64,000 nt of DNA, from assembly GCA_033807695.1 (NCBI GenBank), contig CM066311.1, positions 1,302,001-1,366,000 on the forward strand, read 5' to 3'. Positions 36,101 through 49,100 of the stretch are shown one piece after another. The translations under genes were made by a program, and so were the position numbers. Under the pieces are notes generated by a model, which saw only the letters and a program-made list of their open reading frames with translations, made no database searches and was not told where the DNA came from. The stretch is from Daedaleopsis sinensis. Taxonomy: Eukaryota; Basidiomycota; Agaricomycetes; Polyporales; Polyporaceae. The first letter of the stretch is position 1, and each line of letters starts with the position of its first letter.

Positions 36101-36835
36101 ACGCGTACGCATGCGTAGCAGTCGTCTGCCACGGGCTCTGAAGACATACATAGTCCTTGACCTTCCTCAAGCGGACGGCGTGACGGCACCACTCGCACGT
36201 TCCAGTTCGACGTTCACTTTGGATTGCGAACGACGCCTTCTTGAGCTTGAAGCTCGAAGCTCGAAGGCGAAGAAAGCGAACGTGGACGTGGACTCGGACG
36301 TGCCAGTGCCCGGAGTGCAGCGAGCCAGCTGGCCGGGACGGGGGCACGCTCTCAGGCGTTCACTGGCAGCCTGAGATACGTATACGTCCAAGCAAGTTGC
36401 GGAGGAGGGCACTCAGTAGTCGCAGTAAGCTCCGTGACTGGTCGCCGTCCTCGTGTCGTTACTGCGCGCGGTGGGCTGGCAGTGGACGGGGGCAAGTCTC
36501 GCGGTCGCAGCTTGAAGCTTGAAGTTCGACCTTCTCTCGAACGTTGACCGAGGTGCACATGTGAGGTGTTGCGGCGACAGGGTGGGGGCCGGGGCCCAGG
36601 CAGGCAACATGCAACATCGATCCTTTTCTTCTTCCTCCGCAATAGACCTGTGGTACTAGAGTAAGCACGAACAGAACCCAAGATGGTTGTGACAAGATAC
36701 TGAAGACGACAGCGACAGCACGAGACTAGTAAGGGATGTGTGCGATGAGGGTGGAGGCAGATGTGTGGCAGAAGTCCGAGGGAGTTCAGTGAGCACTAAA
36801 TGGCGGTGGCTGTATGCGTATGTGTGTAAACGAGC

Positions 36836-36925
36836 GAATGTGTGTATGAACGAGTGTATGTCTAAATGAATGTGGATGAACGAGCGAGTGTGGATGAACG
36901 AGCGAATGTGGATGAACGAGCGGCG
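36836..36925. repeat. Imperfect minisatellite, about 18-bp unit
   Basis: Several imperfect copies of a unit like GTGGATGAACGAGCGAAT follow one another, with the clearest copies between about 36868 and 36922. Confidence 0.65.
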
Positions 36926-37303
36926 GGGCTGCGCACTGACGGAGCCGGGAGAGGCCTAGGGTGGACGGCATCCGCATCGGGAAGCGGGAAGCGGGTGAAG
37001 TCCGCGATCGGGGCGGGGGACCAGCGTTGACGTCGACGTTGACGTCGATGGCGAGCGCAGTCGAGATCGCCATCGCCGTGGATCGCGATGGTGGCGCGAC
37101 CGGGCGAGGCGTGCATGTGCATCGAGATTGAGGGTCGTTGGCGGAAATCGAACGTCGGACGTTGCACAGTTGAGATCGAGCGAGGCGGGCGGGCGGGCGA
37201 GCGAGGCAGAGCAGAAGAAAGTAGGGTAGGGGAAAAAACTCATCTCAGCACACCATTCACACACCGCACGTGGCCACGACAACGCAACACACGCACACAC
37301 GAA

Positions 37304-37323
37304 AGAGAGAGAGAGAGAGAGAG
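37304..37323. repeat. GA microsatellite
   Basis: An uninterrupted run of GA dinucleotides. Confidence 0.9.
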
Positions 37324-37859
37324 GAACCAAGCGCACTTTTTATACAGCAGCGACAGCGGTAGCAATGCAATGTACAACGGAGGACGACGACGACGATTGA
37401 CGGCGATTGTGTGTTAAAGCGAGTGTGAAAATGCAGAGTGCAGTGGGTTGGGTTGGTTCGAGTCTCGGCTGCTTGCGACGTTTCTCTTTTGGGTCCCGGG
37501 TGCGCGGGGGGGCGGGGTTGCAGGACGAGGCGGCATAAACCAAGCGGCGGGCGCGCCCGACGGCCGAAGGTGAAGGCGGAATGAGGCCGGCGGGCGAGGC
37601 CGGGGAGGTATAAAAGATGCGTGTGGTATGACGACGGCGGGGCGGCGGATTATGTATGCGGGGGGTCTAATAACTGGGTAGGTGGAGGCGGGGAAAACCA
37701 GAGCAGAACCAAATGCAAGAAGACCAAGCCAAGCCGCGTCCCCCATGCCGCGCCCTGTGTGTCCGAAAATCTATGTCACCCTCCACGCCCGCGCGGGCGC
37801 GGTCCCCCTTGTCGCACGCGGCGCCCTGGCGCTCGCGCGGGGGAGGCAAGAGCGGGAGC

Positions 37860-39551
37860 TCACTGCGCGTGGTATGGCGGCCGCTTGAACTCGGCGGAGA
37901 TCTCGGCGTCGCCGGCCTCGGGGTCGGGGAGGCGCATCTTCTGCGTGTCCTCGGAGTTGTAGTCCGAGAGGTGGTCCTCGTCCGCGACGGTGAACGTCTG
38001 CATCTGTTCACGTCCCGGGCATCCGCGCGTCAGCAATCTGCCCTAGGGGGCAGGGGGGAAGGGCGGACTCACCTGGACGTGGACGCCGTTGCCGACCTTG
38101 GTGCTGCGCTGCGTGGACATCGGGACGGTCGCACGGCTGCCGGTGGGGGCGGCGCGGAAGCTGTGGCCGGTGCTCGAGCTGACGGAGCCGCAACCGCGTT
38201 GGTCAGCGTCCCATTTGGACGGCAGGATGGCAGTGGATAGGACGTACAAGACCTCGGGCCCTTTGTGCGAGAAGTTGGTGAGGCGGCGCACTGCACGGCA
38301 GGCGACGATCTATCGGGCGAACGGGCGGTCAGACGGCAGCCCAGGCGCAGCGGGGATACGGTCGACGTACGGTGGAGAAAATGGCCGCCGGCACGTTGAA
38401 AATGACGCTCATGATCGCGTTGAGGTTCAGGAGGATGAACACAACGGCGAGCAGGTTAGAGCCAAACCTGGACGAGAGAGCACCGGATCAGTCTTTAATG
38501 AGTGCGTAGGGACGGCCGAAGGATACGTACGCAATGAAGAAGTACACGAGACCGTCCTTGAAGAGAAGGCCCATGAGCTGTGAGCGACCGCCCTTGACGC
38601 CAACGACGAGCTTGTACATGCTGAGGAGCAGGATGAAGAGGTCGAAGATCATGGAGTAGATGAAGGTTGCGGCAAGGAGGGTGTTGCTCGTGCCGCTCAC
38701 GAGGCATCCGGCCACGGGGTCCCAGGAGGCTTTGACGGTGACGCCTAAAATGTACAAGTTAGCTAGAGCACGCGCGGCACGTCCTGGGAAGACGCACCTT
38801 GGAGAATGAGCGACCAGTGTCCGAGGATGACGAGGACGATTGGGATCACGACGCGCTTGTCGTGTGACCAGAGAGCCATTCTGTACAAGGGCGCGGTTAG
38901 TGCCGTGGTAACACTAGAATGGCAGAGACGAGACATACGTCCGGATGGAAAGGTTGATGCTCGCGAGACCGGATGCGGATTGACCCATGATCTGGTTGAA
39001 GGTGTAGAGCGCTTGGCAGTTGATCTCGCTGGATGGGGTACATGAGGATGAGGACGGGGAAATGAAGTGCGGGGGATTCGCGGACGCACGTTGTCACGTT
39101 GAGAGCAATCATACTGCGGGATCACAGTTAGGGCGCGAGGCGAGTAAGAGTGGAGGAAATTGGCTTACATGCCGACCATGGTGAACAGGAGGCAGTACCT
39201 GTTCAAGAAGTAGAACAACTGGTAGAGGGTGATCAGCGGATGAACGCGAAGTTGAGTTGGGAGGGAGGACTTACTGCCGGGTAGTGGAAGCGCTTCTTGC
39301 CTATGAGGAAGTCCCATTCAAAGTCCAGGGAGGTTACCCATTCCCAGCTGCGTAACGAACGCGTCAGTGCGCGTGCGCGTGTGGAGTGTGGGGATGCGAA
39401 AGGGAACTGACAAGTACAAGCCGGCCAAGGCGTGCATGAACTTGAGGAAGACGGCTGAAGCACGAGGTGAGGACGATCATAGGAGGGAACGCGGGGAGGA
39501 GGACATACTGCCGTCGAGCATAAGCTCTGCCGGAGACTGCCAGTCGGGCAT
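37860..39551 (-). CDS. Multispan membrane protein A (7-TM-like), function unknown
   Basis: About a dozen exons and roughly 340 residues, starting MPDWQSPAELMLDG (ATG at 39551) and ending KRPPYHAQ (stop 37860-37862). About seven hydrophobic segments: FMHALAGLY, a segment around LFYFLNRYCLLFTMVG, then VVIPIVLVILGHWSLILQG, NTLLAATFIYSMIFDLFILLL, GLVYFFIAFGSNLLAVVFILL, and NVPAAIFSTIVACRAVRRL. The tail is hydrophilic, Ser/Thr- and acid-rich, and probably cytosolic. It is a clear paralogue of the plus-strand gene at 51.8 kb, with the same N-terminus, landmarks and intron layout. This is an agaricomycete family without a known role; the layout is receptor-like. It is divergent from the P450, sharing a 965-bp promoter. 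Confidence 0.82.
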
Positions 39552-40516
39552 GGTGACGGAGAGGATGGGGTTGGAGGGGGAAAGGATTGGACGGTGAGGC
39601 GACCCGGGGGAGGAGAGAAGGGGCACTGGGGGACATGGAGGAGGAGGGGGGGGATATTAAGCGGAATGAAGAGGAGGGCTCGAATTAGCGAAAGAGGCCG
39701 GGCTGTCGAAACAGAGACTGGCGCCTGGGGTGGAAGCAACGGCGGCTGGGAAGATCAGAAAACTCACCCGTCCTCCCACGCATCCGACGCCTCTGCACTC
39801 TCCTCAAACTCAATTTCCGTTCAATCTCTTGCCGCTTTTGGACGCTCCTTTCAACCCGTGCACGGACGACGACCGACTCCCGCCCTCTTTTCGCCAATCT
39901 CCTCTCCACATCCCTCGTAGCAACCCTCATCCCGCGCGTGCACCCTCCCCGGTCCCGCACAAGGCCAAGCACCGCCAAGTGTAAGGCACACACCTGGGCA
40001 GCAGCGTCGGTGGGCAGCGTTGGGCGCGAGGTGTTGCCGTTGTGGCACCAGCGTCGGTGATCGCCGGGGCCGCCACGAGGATCCCCTCCTGCCGGATGCG
40101 GGTAGATATGCGCTGAATTGTGTTTACAGCCCAAGGTTATCACGGCAAACCCTGGCAAACCCTGAAAATGAGCAGGCACACGGGCGGCTAGGCTGACCCT
40201 TCACAGAATCGCGGAGGACGGAGGGCTGGTCCCCGAGCGACGTGTCCCGACTGTGTGTGGCCACTGCGCCCAGTGCCATGCCGCTGCTTCTCCGATCCGC
40301 CGTAAGAGAGAGCCGCTTGGGTATATGCTACCACGCTAAACACCGACTATCCTCAACTCACTCCAGCTTTCCCCCTCTCCTCCTCCCTTTCTCTCTCGAC
40401 ATACTCCGCGCCGGCACCGACGGCTCGCACCTACACGCTCCTTCACTTTCGCTCGCTATATCCTCCCCTCCTCCCCCCCACCTTCACCCGACTCTCCTCC
40501 TCTCTCCCCGCCCAGC
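39552..40516. promoter_or_regulatory. Divergent promoter of membrane protein A (-) and P450 (+)
   Basis: 965 bp separate the two start codons. The P450 side (about 40360-40515) is a strong CT-rich tract with a TATATCC element near 40457. The other side is GGAGGA-rich, that is, CT-rich on the minus strand. Both are typical fungal core promoters. Confidence 0.55.
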
Positions 40517-43150
40517 ATGGCCAGCTCCGTCCTGTCCTCTCCGCCCGTCTACATCCTCCCCATTGCCGCCCTGCTCTACATCGCCCGCTGGCTCTCTGAC
40601 CGCAAGCGCTACGACCTCTCTCGCATTCCCAGCGCCGTAAGTCTTACGCTACCTGCCGCGTCCGATCGTGGTATAGCACGCGGTTTCTCCTCGCGCTTTT
40701 GCCTACCTCCACCCGCTTCCTTGATCTGGCTCGCTGACGGTTCCATTTCTCACCTCTAGCCACGCGCGATTGCACACTGGCTCTGGGGCCACGAGCTCCT
40801 CACCTTCCAGGGCCAGGCCACAGAAACCTACACAAACTGGGCCGCCACATGTGGCCCCTTCTTCCGCATCAAGGGCGCTCTCTTCCACCCCGACATCGTC
40901 AGTCCTCCTCCCTACCTCCGTCTCTTCGCGGCTCCGTGACCGCAGGAGCTGACCGATTCTACTCCGACCGTGTGTTTCTGACCGCTTCCTTCCTTCTCCA
41001 ACAGATTGTGGCCGCAGACCATGCCGCCGTCCAACACATCTTCCAGAACGCCGATGATTACGGTCAGTCTCCCGCCTTCGCTTCATCAGCCCCCCAAGCT
41101 CGGACGCTCGCCACGTACACGTACGTTGCGGATGCGGACGCACGAGCACCGTTGGCAGATGCCCACCACCCGCCATTCATTTCGCTTCCCCGAGCGCTCT
41201 CTTCGCTGTCTCCTCGCTCCGGGAGCGCGGAATGGAACGCCTAACCACTTGTTATCTCTTCTCCGAGCCTGATAGAGCGTACTGACGGATTCCGTGCTTC
41301 CCACAGTCAAGTCGCCCGCATTCAGGCCCCCCGTCGCGAACGTCCTGGGCAAGGGCCTCGTGTGGGCCGAGGGCGACGACCACAAGACACAACGCCGCAT
41401 CATCGCCCCCGCCTTTTCGTAAGTCGCACGTCCGCTTTCTGTCCCCCTCCTTACGTTGTGCGCGGTGCGCCGCCATGTCCACGCTGTCCGCGATTTTTCT
41501 CCCCCCGCGGCTGCGCGACGACGCGAGTCTTCCGCGGCGCTCCCACCGCGGCGGCCTTGGGCGAGGCATCCCCGACGCTTCGTGCTCCTCGTCCACCGAT
41601 GGGAGAGCAGGCACTGATAGAGTGCCGTCTGCGCACGTCATGCTCACTTTTTTCTCCGCACAGGTCGGAGGCCATCAAGGGCATGGCCGATGATATTTCA
41701 GAATGTTCAGAAAAGGCAAGCGGATTGCCTTTTTGGGTCGCCACACCGCGCTAATCCCTTCACCCGACGCACGCAGCTCGAGAGCCGGCTCACGAACCAC
41801 ATCCTCTCTGCCGGCGGCGCGGCGACGGTGAACATCATCGAGTACGCCTCGACATGCACGTAAGTCCCCGCGCGCGATCCGGGCCTCCCTGTACACCGAT
41901 GCTCACGCCGTGCTGCCACGCTTTTTTCCTTCCCTTCCCTTCTCGCGCCGCCTCCGCGTCCATCGCCGCTCCCGAACTCCGGCCTCGTCAGCCTCGACAT
42001 CATCGGCCGCGTCGCGTTCGGGCACGACTTCAAGGCCGGGCAGAGCACGGAGGCGCAGGAGATCCACGCGTCGTGGGAGGGGCACGTGAACACGGGGCTC
42101 GGCTTCGGGGGCTTCGTCGCGATGCTCGTGATGCGCGCGGTGCCGTTCATCACGCTGCTGCTCACGAAGCTCCCCGTGGAGGCCATCCGCGCGGGCGGGC
42201 GCATCCGCGAGATCACGACGAAGCTCTCCATGCGCCTCCTCGAGTCCGGCACCGTCAGCGAGAAGGGCCGCGACATCATGAGCATCCTCGTCAAGGCCGA
42301 GCGCGAGGCGGGCTCCAAGGGCACCGGGCTCACCCCGCAGCAGATCGTCGATAACGTGAGTCGCAGAGGACGTGGGCGAGTGCGATGCTGACGACGACGA
42401 CGGGCAGGTGAACACGTTCATCATGGTCGGCCACGAGACGACGGCGGGCTCGCTCGCGTTCACGCTCCTCGAGCTCGCGCGCAAGCCCGAGGTCCAGCAG
42501 CGCCTCCGCGAGGAGATCCGCCAGGTCGGCCGCGACCTCAGCTACGACGACATCCAGCGGCTCGAGTACCTCGACGCCGTCGTCAAAGAAGGGTGCGTCC
42601 CCTCTCTCTCTCCCCTCCCCTGCCCTTCCCTCCCGCATACCTACCTGAGACCCTCCCCGCTCACGCCCTCCGCAGCCTGCGCCTGCACCCCGCCTCCCCG
42701 CAGACCGAGCGCGTCGCGCTCCGCGACGACGTCATCCCGCTCTCGAAGCCGATCACGACCCCCGCCGGCGAGGAGCTGACGTCCGTGCGCATCCGCGCCG
42801 GACAGGTCTTCCACATCCCCTTCACCACAATGCACGTCGCCCCGTCCGTATGGGGCGCCTCCGCGGGCGCGTTCGAGCCCGCGCGCTGGCTCGTGCCCGG
42901 GGGCGTCCCCGCCCCAGGCGCGCGCCCGCACGGGTGGAGCGGGCTCGTGACGTTCTGCGACGGGCCAAGGAACTGCATCGGGTGGCGGCTCGCGGTGTTC
43001 GAGTTCAAGGCGATATTGGCGACGCTCGTGCGCAGCTTGGAGTTCCACGAGACGACGGCGGTGGTGGTGCAGAAGATCAGCCCGACGCTGCAGCCGGTCG
43101 TGGACGGGCGCGGGGGGCTGCTGCCGCTGCATGTCACGCTCGCGCCGTGA
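40517..43150 (+). CDS. Cytochrome P450 monooxygenase
   Basis: Nine exons (40517-40636, 40760-40897, 41005-41062, 41307-41418, 41664-41715, 41777-41859, 41992-42355, 42408-42592, 42676-43150) give 528 residues. An N-terminal hydrophobic anchor (residues about 10-24) places it on the ER membrane facing the cytosol. Motifs in order: I-helix VGHETTAGS (oxygen activation), ExxR in KEGLRLHP, the PERF-like FEPARW, and the heme loop FCDGPRNCIG, with Cys471 as iron ligand. All are intact, so it should be active. The intron after exon 8 falls inside the ExxR motif. The intron after exon 5 begins GC (AAG|GCAAGC). Introns 3 and 4 are about 245 bp, longer than the rest. Family and substrate are unclear; it resembles CYP5-clan agaricomycete P450s. 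Confidence 0.93.
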
Positions 43151-46100
43151 GCGTGCGCGCGAGCGGTCCGAGGAACTGCTAGGACTCAGGCGTGTTCCCG
43201 CTGCGGCGCTGCGGCGGGGGATTTGGGTTTGGATCTTGGGTTCGGGTTCGGGTTCGGACGGCGCCCGCCGCTGTGTGGATAGGGCGGGCCCTGTCGGCAG
43301 CACGCAGCACGCAACATGCAACATGCACATCGCAAAACGTCTCCTCGCGCCGCCGTGGTGCGCGCGGGCTCTTCTCTTGTCATTATTGCTCATCGCTATT
43401 CGCTATCCGCTATCCGAGTCCTCCCGTCGCGACATACATCCTCCTCGCTCTCGTCTTCGCTCTCGTCCTCGCTCTCGTCTTTGTCTCTGTCTCTATCCCC
43501 GACTTGCGCCCCTGACACGGCTCAGCGGCATGTACATGTAGGTAATCCGGCCGCCCGCGGTGGGGCGCGCACGTAAGTAGAAGTAGCGGTAGCAGACTCT
43601 ACCTTAGGCGTCCCGTAGTGATACACACCCACACCCCTAGTAGTCTTACTCGCTTGGTTATTCGGTGCGGCAGCGGTAGCGTAGCGCGCGCGGGAGGTGG
43701 AGGTGGAGGTAGAGGTAGAATACGGTCGAATACAGATATCTCTTTGCATCTCTTATGGTTTAGGGCGCGAAGCTGCAATTCAAGTTGGAGCTTGGAGTTT
43801 GGAGACCATGAACGCTGAACTTTCCTTGTCAGTGCTATGTGGTGCGTTGGGCATAGCGCGGTTGGCGTCGCAACTCGAACGAGAACAACGTCAACTCCTT
43901 CAATTGCAAGTTCGTTCAAGTTGTAGGATCCCAACATTCGAACACGGGCGCAATCCGACGTACGTCCGTGTCCGCCGTATCTCATGCAGAGTCGCTCCCC
44001 GTGAATCCCGATCCATCATCCGTACTGGCAGCGAACAAAGCCCGATCTCCCTCGCTCGCCATCAAGACCTCTGCGCGAGGACGTATGCATTCCCAGCTTC
44101 TTCTCCTTCTTCTCCTTCTTTTCCAAGTTCTCTCCCAAATGGCCATGGCTTCAACTTCGAATTGACGACGACGAACACCGTTGCAGAGGAAGCGGGGCCG
44201 CGCGCGCGTCTCCCTCCTGCCTAATCGGGCCGCAGCACTAGAGCGTGACAAAGGGGCTCCCGATTCTGGCATAAGCGTCCGGCCTGCAGCTGGACTCCTC
44301 CCGGGCCCTTGCAATCTTCCTCCTCTTCCTCCGACTTCGGGGTTCCCACTCCCCTCAGAGTCCAGAGTCCAGAGTCCAGAACTCAGAACTCAGAACTCTG
44401 AATCAGATGCGCAGCTCGTCCGACGCGGACATACCTCAGACTGGAGATCGGAAGCTGATGATGATGTCGTGTCGTGATGGCTGGCGAGGTCCCCGGAGGC
44501 GACTGCCAGTGGATACCGCCGAACGCTGGCCATGGATTCTCCCTCAGGCTGCAGCAACCAAGCACTAGTCGAACTCAAGTTTCAAGCTTCAAGCTTCAAA
44601 GCTGCAAGTTGACAAGTTCCAACTTCCAAGCTTGATGATTTGCTGGATGCGTTACATACACCCGCAAGTCTCGCTACGTCGGCTCTTCCTGTCGCTCTGC
44701 TGCTGAAGCAATTGCAAACATACAGCTCGCTCGCGCTCGAGTCGCTCGGGCGAGATGTTCTGGATTCTGATCCCTGGAGCTCTCATGCACCCACCGGTAG
44801 CTATCTTCTGTCCAGTGTCCTGATGTGGCCTGACGACCGCCCCGCAACTGGTTGGAACTTGGCTGGTCGGCTGACTTCCCTTCTTCGTGCGCGTGCTCCG
44901 TACCTTTCAGTACTTACTCGCGCAGTGGGCCAGTGGCACGCCGCCCGCAGCTGGAGCACGCTAATAGAAGTTGGACGTTGGACGACGCCCCTTGCGACCG
45001 GCCGCAATCTGCAATCTGCACTTCGCGGATACGTGCACGTGTGCGTGTATGTACGTCACCTCACCCCGTCCAAGCACTTACTTACTATCTATCCCTCTCG
45101 TCGTCCAGACTCCAAACGGTCATCCGCAAGCCCCAGCTGCGTACTTCGAGTCCGCACCTTCGCCGCGCCGCCGCACGGACCACGGACCACGGACCCGGTC
45201 CCTTGTCTTACCCCCGTTCTCGCGCTCGCGCTGGGACGGCTTCGCGACTTCGCCCGCTTCGGCTTCGACCTTGGGCTTTTGCGCGTCGCGCGGACGCCGT
45301 AGAGTGAACTCTGAAGAGTATCTGAAAAATTTCCGCCGGGTGCGTTCCATGTAAATGTTGAACGTTCACGTTAGGGGCCCTAGCGGGTGCAGAAGGCGGG
45401 GATGAATGCACCCAGAATGAATGCACCCAGAGAGGTCACGATGCCGTGCGTACGGTCAGTCTGGCACCTCTGGCACCTCGGTAATGAGTACTGAGTGCTA
45501 AGTGCTAAGTACTCTCAGATCAGGCGGTGGGTCATGTCGACGGCGCAGGCACACGCGTTCCGTACTTGCTGACCACGCCGGTGTGGAGTAATGGAAGAGC
45601 TCTGAGCAGCGAGCGGCGAGCGCAGTATGTCCGCGGGAGCGGGAGCCGATGCGTCGTTACCTCGAAGTGCTGGTGCTGGAACCGACGTCATGTATGTACT
45701 CGCCAGAGTCTGGCAGCAGCAGCAATGGCCCACGCTAACAAAGCATTGGCTAGTCCAGACTCCATGGAGCGTACATATCGCAGTGCGTCCCCACACCAAC
45801 AAGTCGCAATGTCCAAGCCGCTTTAGCACCAACCCTTGTGTCTACCAGATAACGCATCCATGCTTCGTGTTTCGCTCATGTACTGACTGTCCGACTGACT
45901 CCGACAGACATAAGTATTCCTGCTCACCTACATACCATGACAAGTAGGGGGCCCTAGGGGGCCGGGGCTGTCCAATACTTACCTGGAAGATGGGATCCCC
46001 GGCCAGGGATCTACTTACCCCTTCGCACCAGGCTTCGCAACCCTCCCCGCGGTCGTGCACCGCCGACGCTCCCACAGTTCGGAGTAATGGCGGGCCAGGG

Positions 46101-49100
46101 CCATATGCTAATGGGCCCCGACCTTCGAAGCGACGTCCGAATGAACGCTTGGGTAAGTGCTGTCGCTAATCTCCAACCGACGGAACACAAAACTTACCGG
46201 GGGTGCGATGCGCTCGTCGCCACGCACCCACCCCACTGCTCCTACTCATAGTCCCGTGCTAGTGTCGACGTTGTGCTTAGCGTCGCGCTGGCTTTAGAGG
46301 TGCCTCGCCGGCTCAGATATCTGCCAGAAGCACAGGTGAGTACATACGCAGTACAAACACATTCCCTCCTTGAAGACAAACGTTAACCGAACGCGCTCAG
46401 AAGCTCACGCCGTAATCCGCGTGATGCATGATGCATGATGCACGATGTCCTCCCCGTGCCCGTGGGTCCGTGGGTCCGTGGGTCCACCGCGAAGCTCCCC
46501 GCGCCCGCGATGGCATCATACGTGGCCGCGCGCATGCAAATGGGCTCCCCGGACTCCGAGAAGCATCAGCGCATATGTATCATATCGTACACTGTAAGTA
46601 TGTCGCGCATCCTATCCATGATCAGACGTATGTACGTCAGACGTCTCCGCTTTCCCGGACGCCGCGATGCACAGTCCAGACTCCACGCTCACGGAATCCC
46701 AGGGATGACACGCGCGCGGGGACGCCTTCCTTGCAGCTTTTGCTTCCTGCAGCCTCGAGGCTGGGAACTCACACTTGCCTGGTGGGTGGGCATGTGGGTG
46801 TGTACATATTCTCTATTCGATTTCATCCAGTCAACGTACCACCTTCACTGATACGATCTGTGCGCCAAGGCTGAGCACGCCGGACCTACTGTGTCCTAGG
46901 TGAGAACGCGCCGCTTACTTACCACTGACCAGGGTCCAGACGTCCAGTATTCATCAACTGCTGAAGTATTATCCGAAAGAAGTACTGACGTTACGCGGGT
47001 TAGCCTGAACGCGCTCGTCTGATATGCAGTTAACGTTATGTAGTACAGATTCCAGCTCCCGACCCTTTCTCCCCGCCCGTCCGCAGTCTCCCGGCCGAGA
47101 CATCAATATTAATATTCAATCTTCGCTCTCGGCATTTCATTACGCTGCACCGCGCGAGACGGACATGACGCCGGTCTAGACTCTAGACTCTAGAGCGGCA
47201 GGAGCCAGAAGGAGCCAGATCAGTGAGTTCGCGAATCAGACTTCGAACTATTGATCGATATTCATCACCACTTAGCACATAGTACAGTACTGGCACACCT
47301 GTCCACCGCTTGCAAGTGCAACGCTCGCCCCGAAAAACTCACTTGTTCACATACGTATGTCGACATAGGCCTGGGACCGAGGACCTAGGTACATAGCGCG
47401 GAGCACGCGGCACGTAGGGCAGGCAATTAACAACATATAAACGGTGGACACCCGATGTGAACGCGTACATACATATGTATGTGAGTGTGTTTGTTCAGAC
47501 GTTCGCAGGGATTCATACTGCACCCGCCGGCGCGGGGTGGTCCGACGGAGATGAACTGAGAACTCGAAGGGTTTGAGACCCATGAGTGTTTGCGCCCATG
47601 TCCGTATACTTTTTACTTGCTTGGATATGGCTGTGAGTAAGACAGGAGCCAGACATGATGTAGTAGTAGGTGCTCGAGGCGGTGAGCGTGCGCATCCCGA
47701 GGCCTGACCTCCCCGACGTCCAAAGACTAGGACTATGCGCGAGTTCGGATTGAATAGCAAAAACGAAGCACGTACGTGACCCGACGAACAGGGCTGGGGC
47801 GATACAGAAGTTCCGAACGTGTTCGAAGTTGCACGCGGTCCTCCGCGGCCGCGCGACACCTCCTAGCGGCCGCAGACACCTAGGCCATTCACTAGTAGAG
47901 ATGCAATATGATGTTAGCAAACAGCTATCAGCCAGCGTTGTCGGAATCCTCAGGCTCGCCTCGCGCGGTGCGCCTGGCATCTTGTCGGTTGAATCCTCAG
48001 GCTCGCCACGCGCGCTGCGCTCATCGACATCCTTCTGCTCTCTGACGCGGGCTCGGCTTTGAGGCCTGAGGTTGAACCTGGGCTGAGCTCAAGTTCGAGT
48101 TGGGCGCGGCTCGTAATGCCAGTGTTTTCGTGTATCAGATTCGTAGCACTGCTATAGAAGATACTAGAAGGTAAAGTAAGTAAGTAGAGTAGTACTTAAG
48201 TTCATAGCAGATGTGGATCTGTCACGATCAATTGACCCGTCGGCGCACGGCGCGCCTCCACTGCGCCGTCCACTCGGACGATGCCAGTGAATAGACGTGA
48301 TTTGATTTGGTTGCCGGGATGCTGCGCCATATGATATGTGTGGTAACAGACCGTATGTTTAGTAGCAGACGGCGGCCTTCGGGGGTCTAGCAAGCCGCCG
48401 TTGCGCCCAGGGTCGGGTCGGGACACAGACGCGGGCGTGCGCACGGTGGGTGACTCTGCAAAGTGCGCACGGTGATGAGCGAGTGTTGAACGATGAACCA
48501 CGAACGACGAAAGACGAATGATGAACGACGAGGTGATGACAATGAGACTTGGACTTTCAGGCCGTGAGCTCGTCGTGTCCGAGTCCGCACGCCGGCCAGG
48601 TTCGACTGCGCGTCCCGTCGGCGGGCGTCCAGCGAACGTAACATGCATCCTGCGCGTAATAGAGGACTCCGGCTGGAGGAAACATACTTCAGGCTCGCGG
48701 GAGCGTGAGGAGGAGACGCCGCGGTCGAGGCGGACGTGACGGAGGATGCTATTGCAGTTTGGCATCTTCGCGCTCTCCGACTCCCGAGTGCATGTGTGTG
48801 TCGCTCGAGCCTGTTCCGAGGTTCCGAGAGTCGAGACTCGGCAGCCGGTACATTTGTATGCTCGTAAGTCAGTTCCTGTGGATGTCGATGAGGTAAGTAC
48901 AGCGTGCAGCAAGAGCAATAGCATGAATTATCACATACCTTCAAGTTACGACCGCGAGCGCGGGTCCGTTCGATACGATGCCCGGCCGCTGATCAGCGCA
49001 CAGTGCCGTCGGTCTGTCAATGTAAGTACTACATGGCATGGCGTGGCATGGCATGGCCCCGACGCCGGCTGCCTCGATTGGTTCCGCGCTGATCCACTGG

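Larger units (their letters stand above)
33183..37859. other. Gene-free accessory DNA of short drifting repeats
   Basis: About 4.7 kb without a recognisable gene. It is full of short tandem words: overlapping AACGTTCAA at 33892-33907, GCAGAC runs near 35290-35330, GTCGGAC near 35455-35490, AGCTTGAAG near 35995-36030 and 36515-36530, GTGGATGAACGAGCGA near 36870-36920, and a GA microsatellite at 37304-37323. A canonical TATA box (37609-37616) has no plus-strand gene behind it. Long arginine-rich frames on both strands come from the repeat composition. Confidence 0.5.

Noticed and set aside
37440..37480. A GGTTCGAGTC word like a tRNA B box
   Set aside because: The bases on either side do not form a T-arm stem and there is no A box or cloverleaf upstream.
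42641..43393. A 250-codon antisense open frame over the P450 3' end
   Set aside because: It mirrors GC-rich codons of the heme region, is full of Arg/Gly/Ala, and shows no motif.
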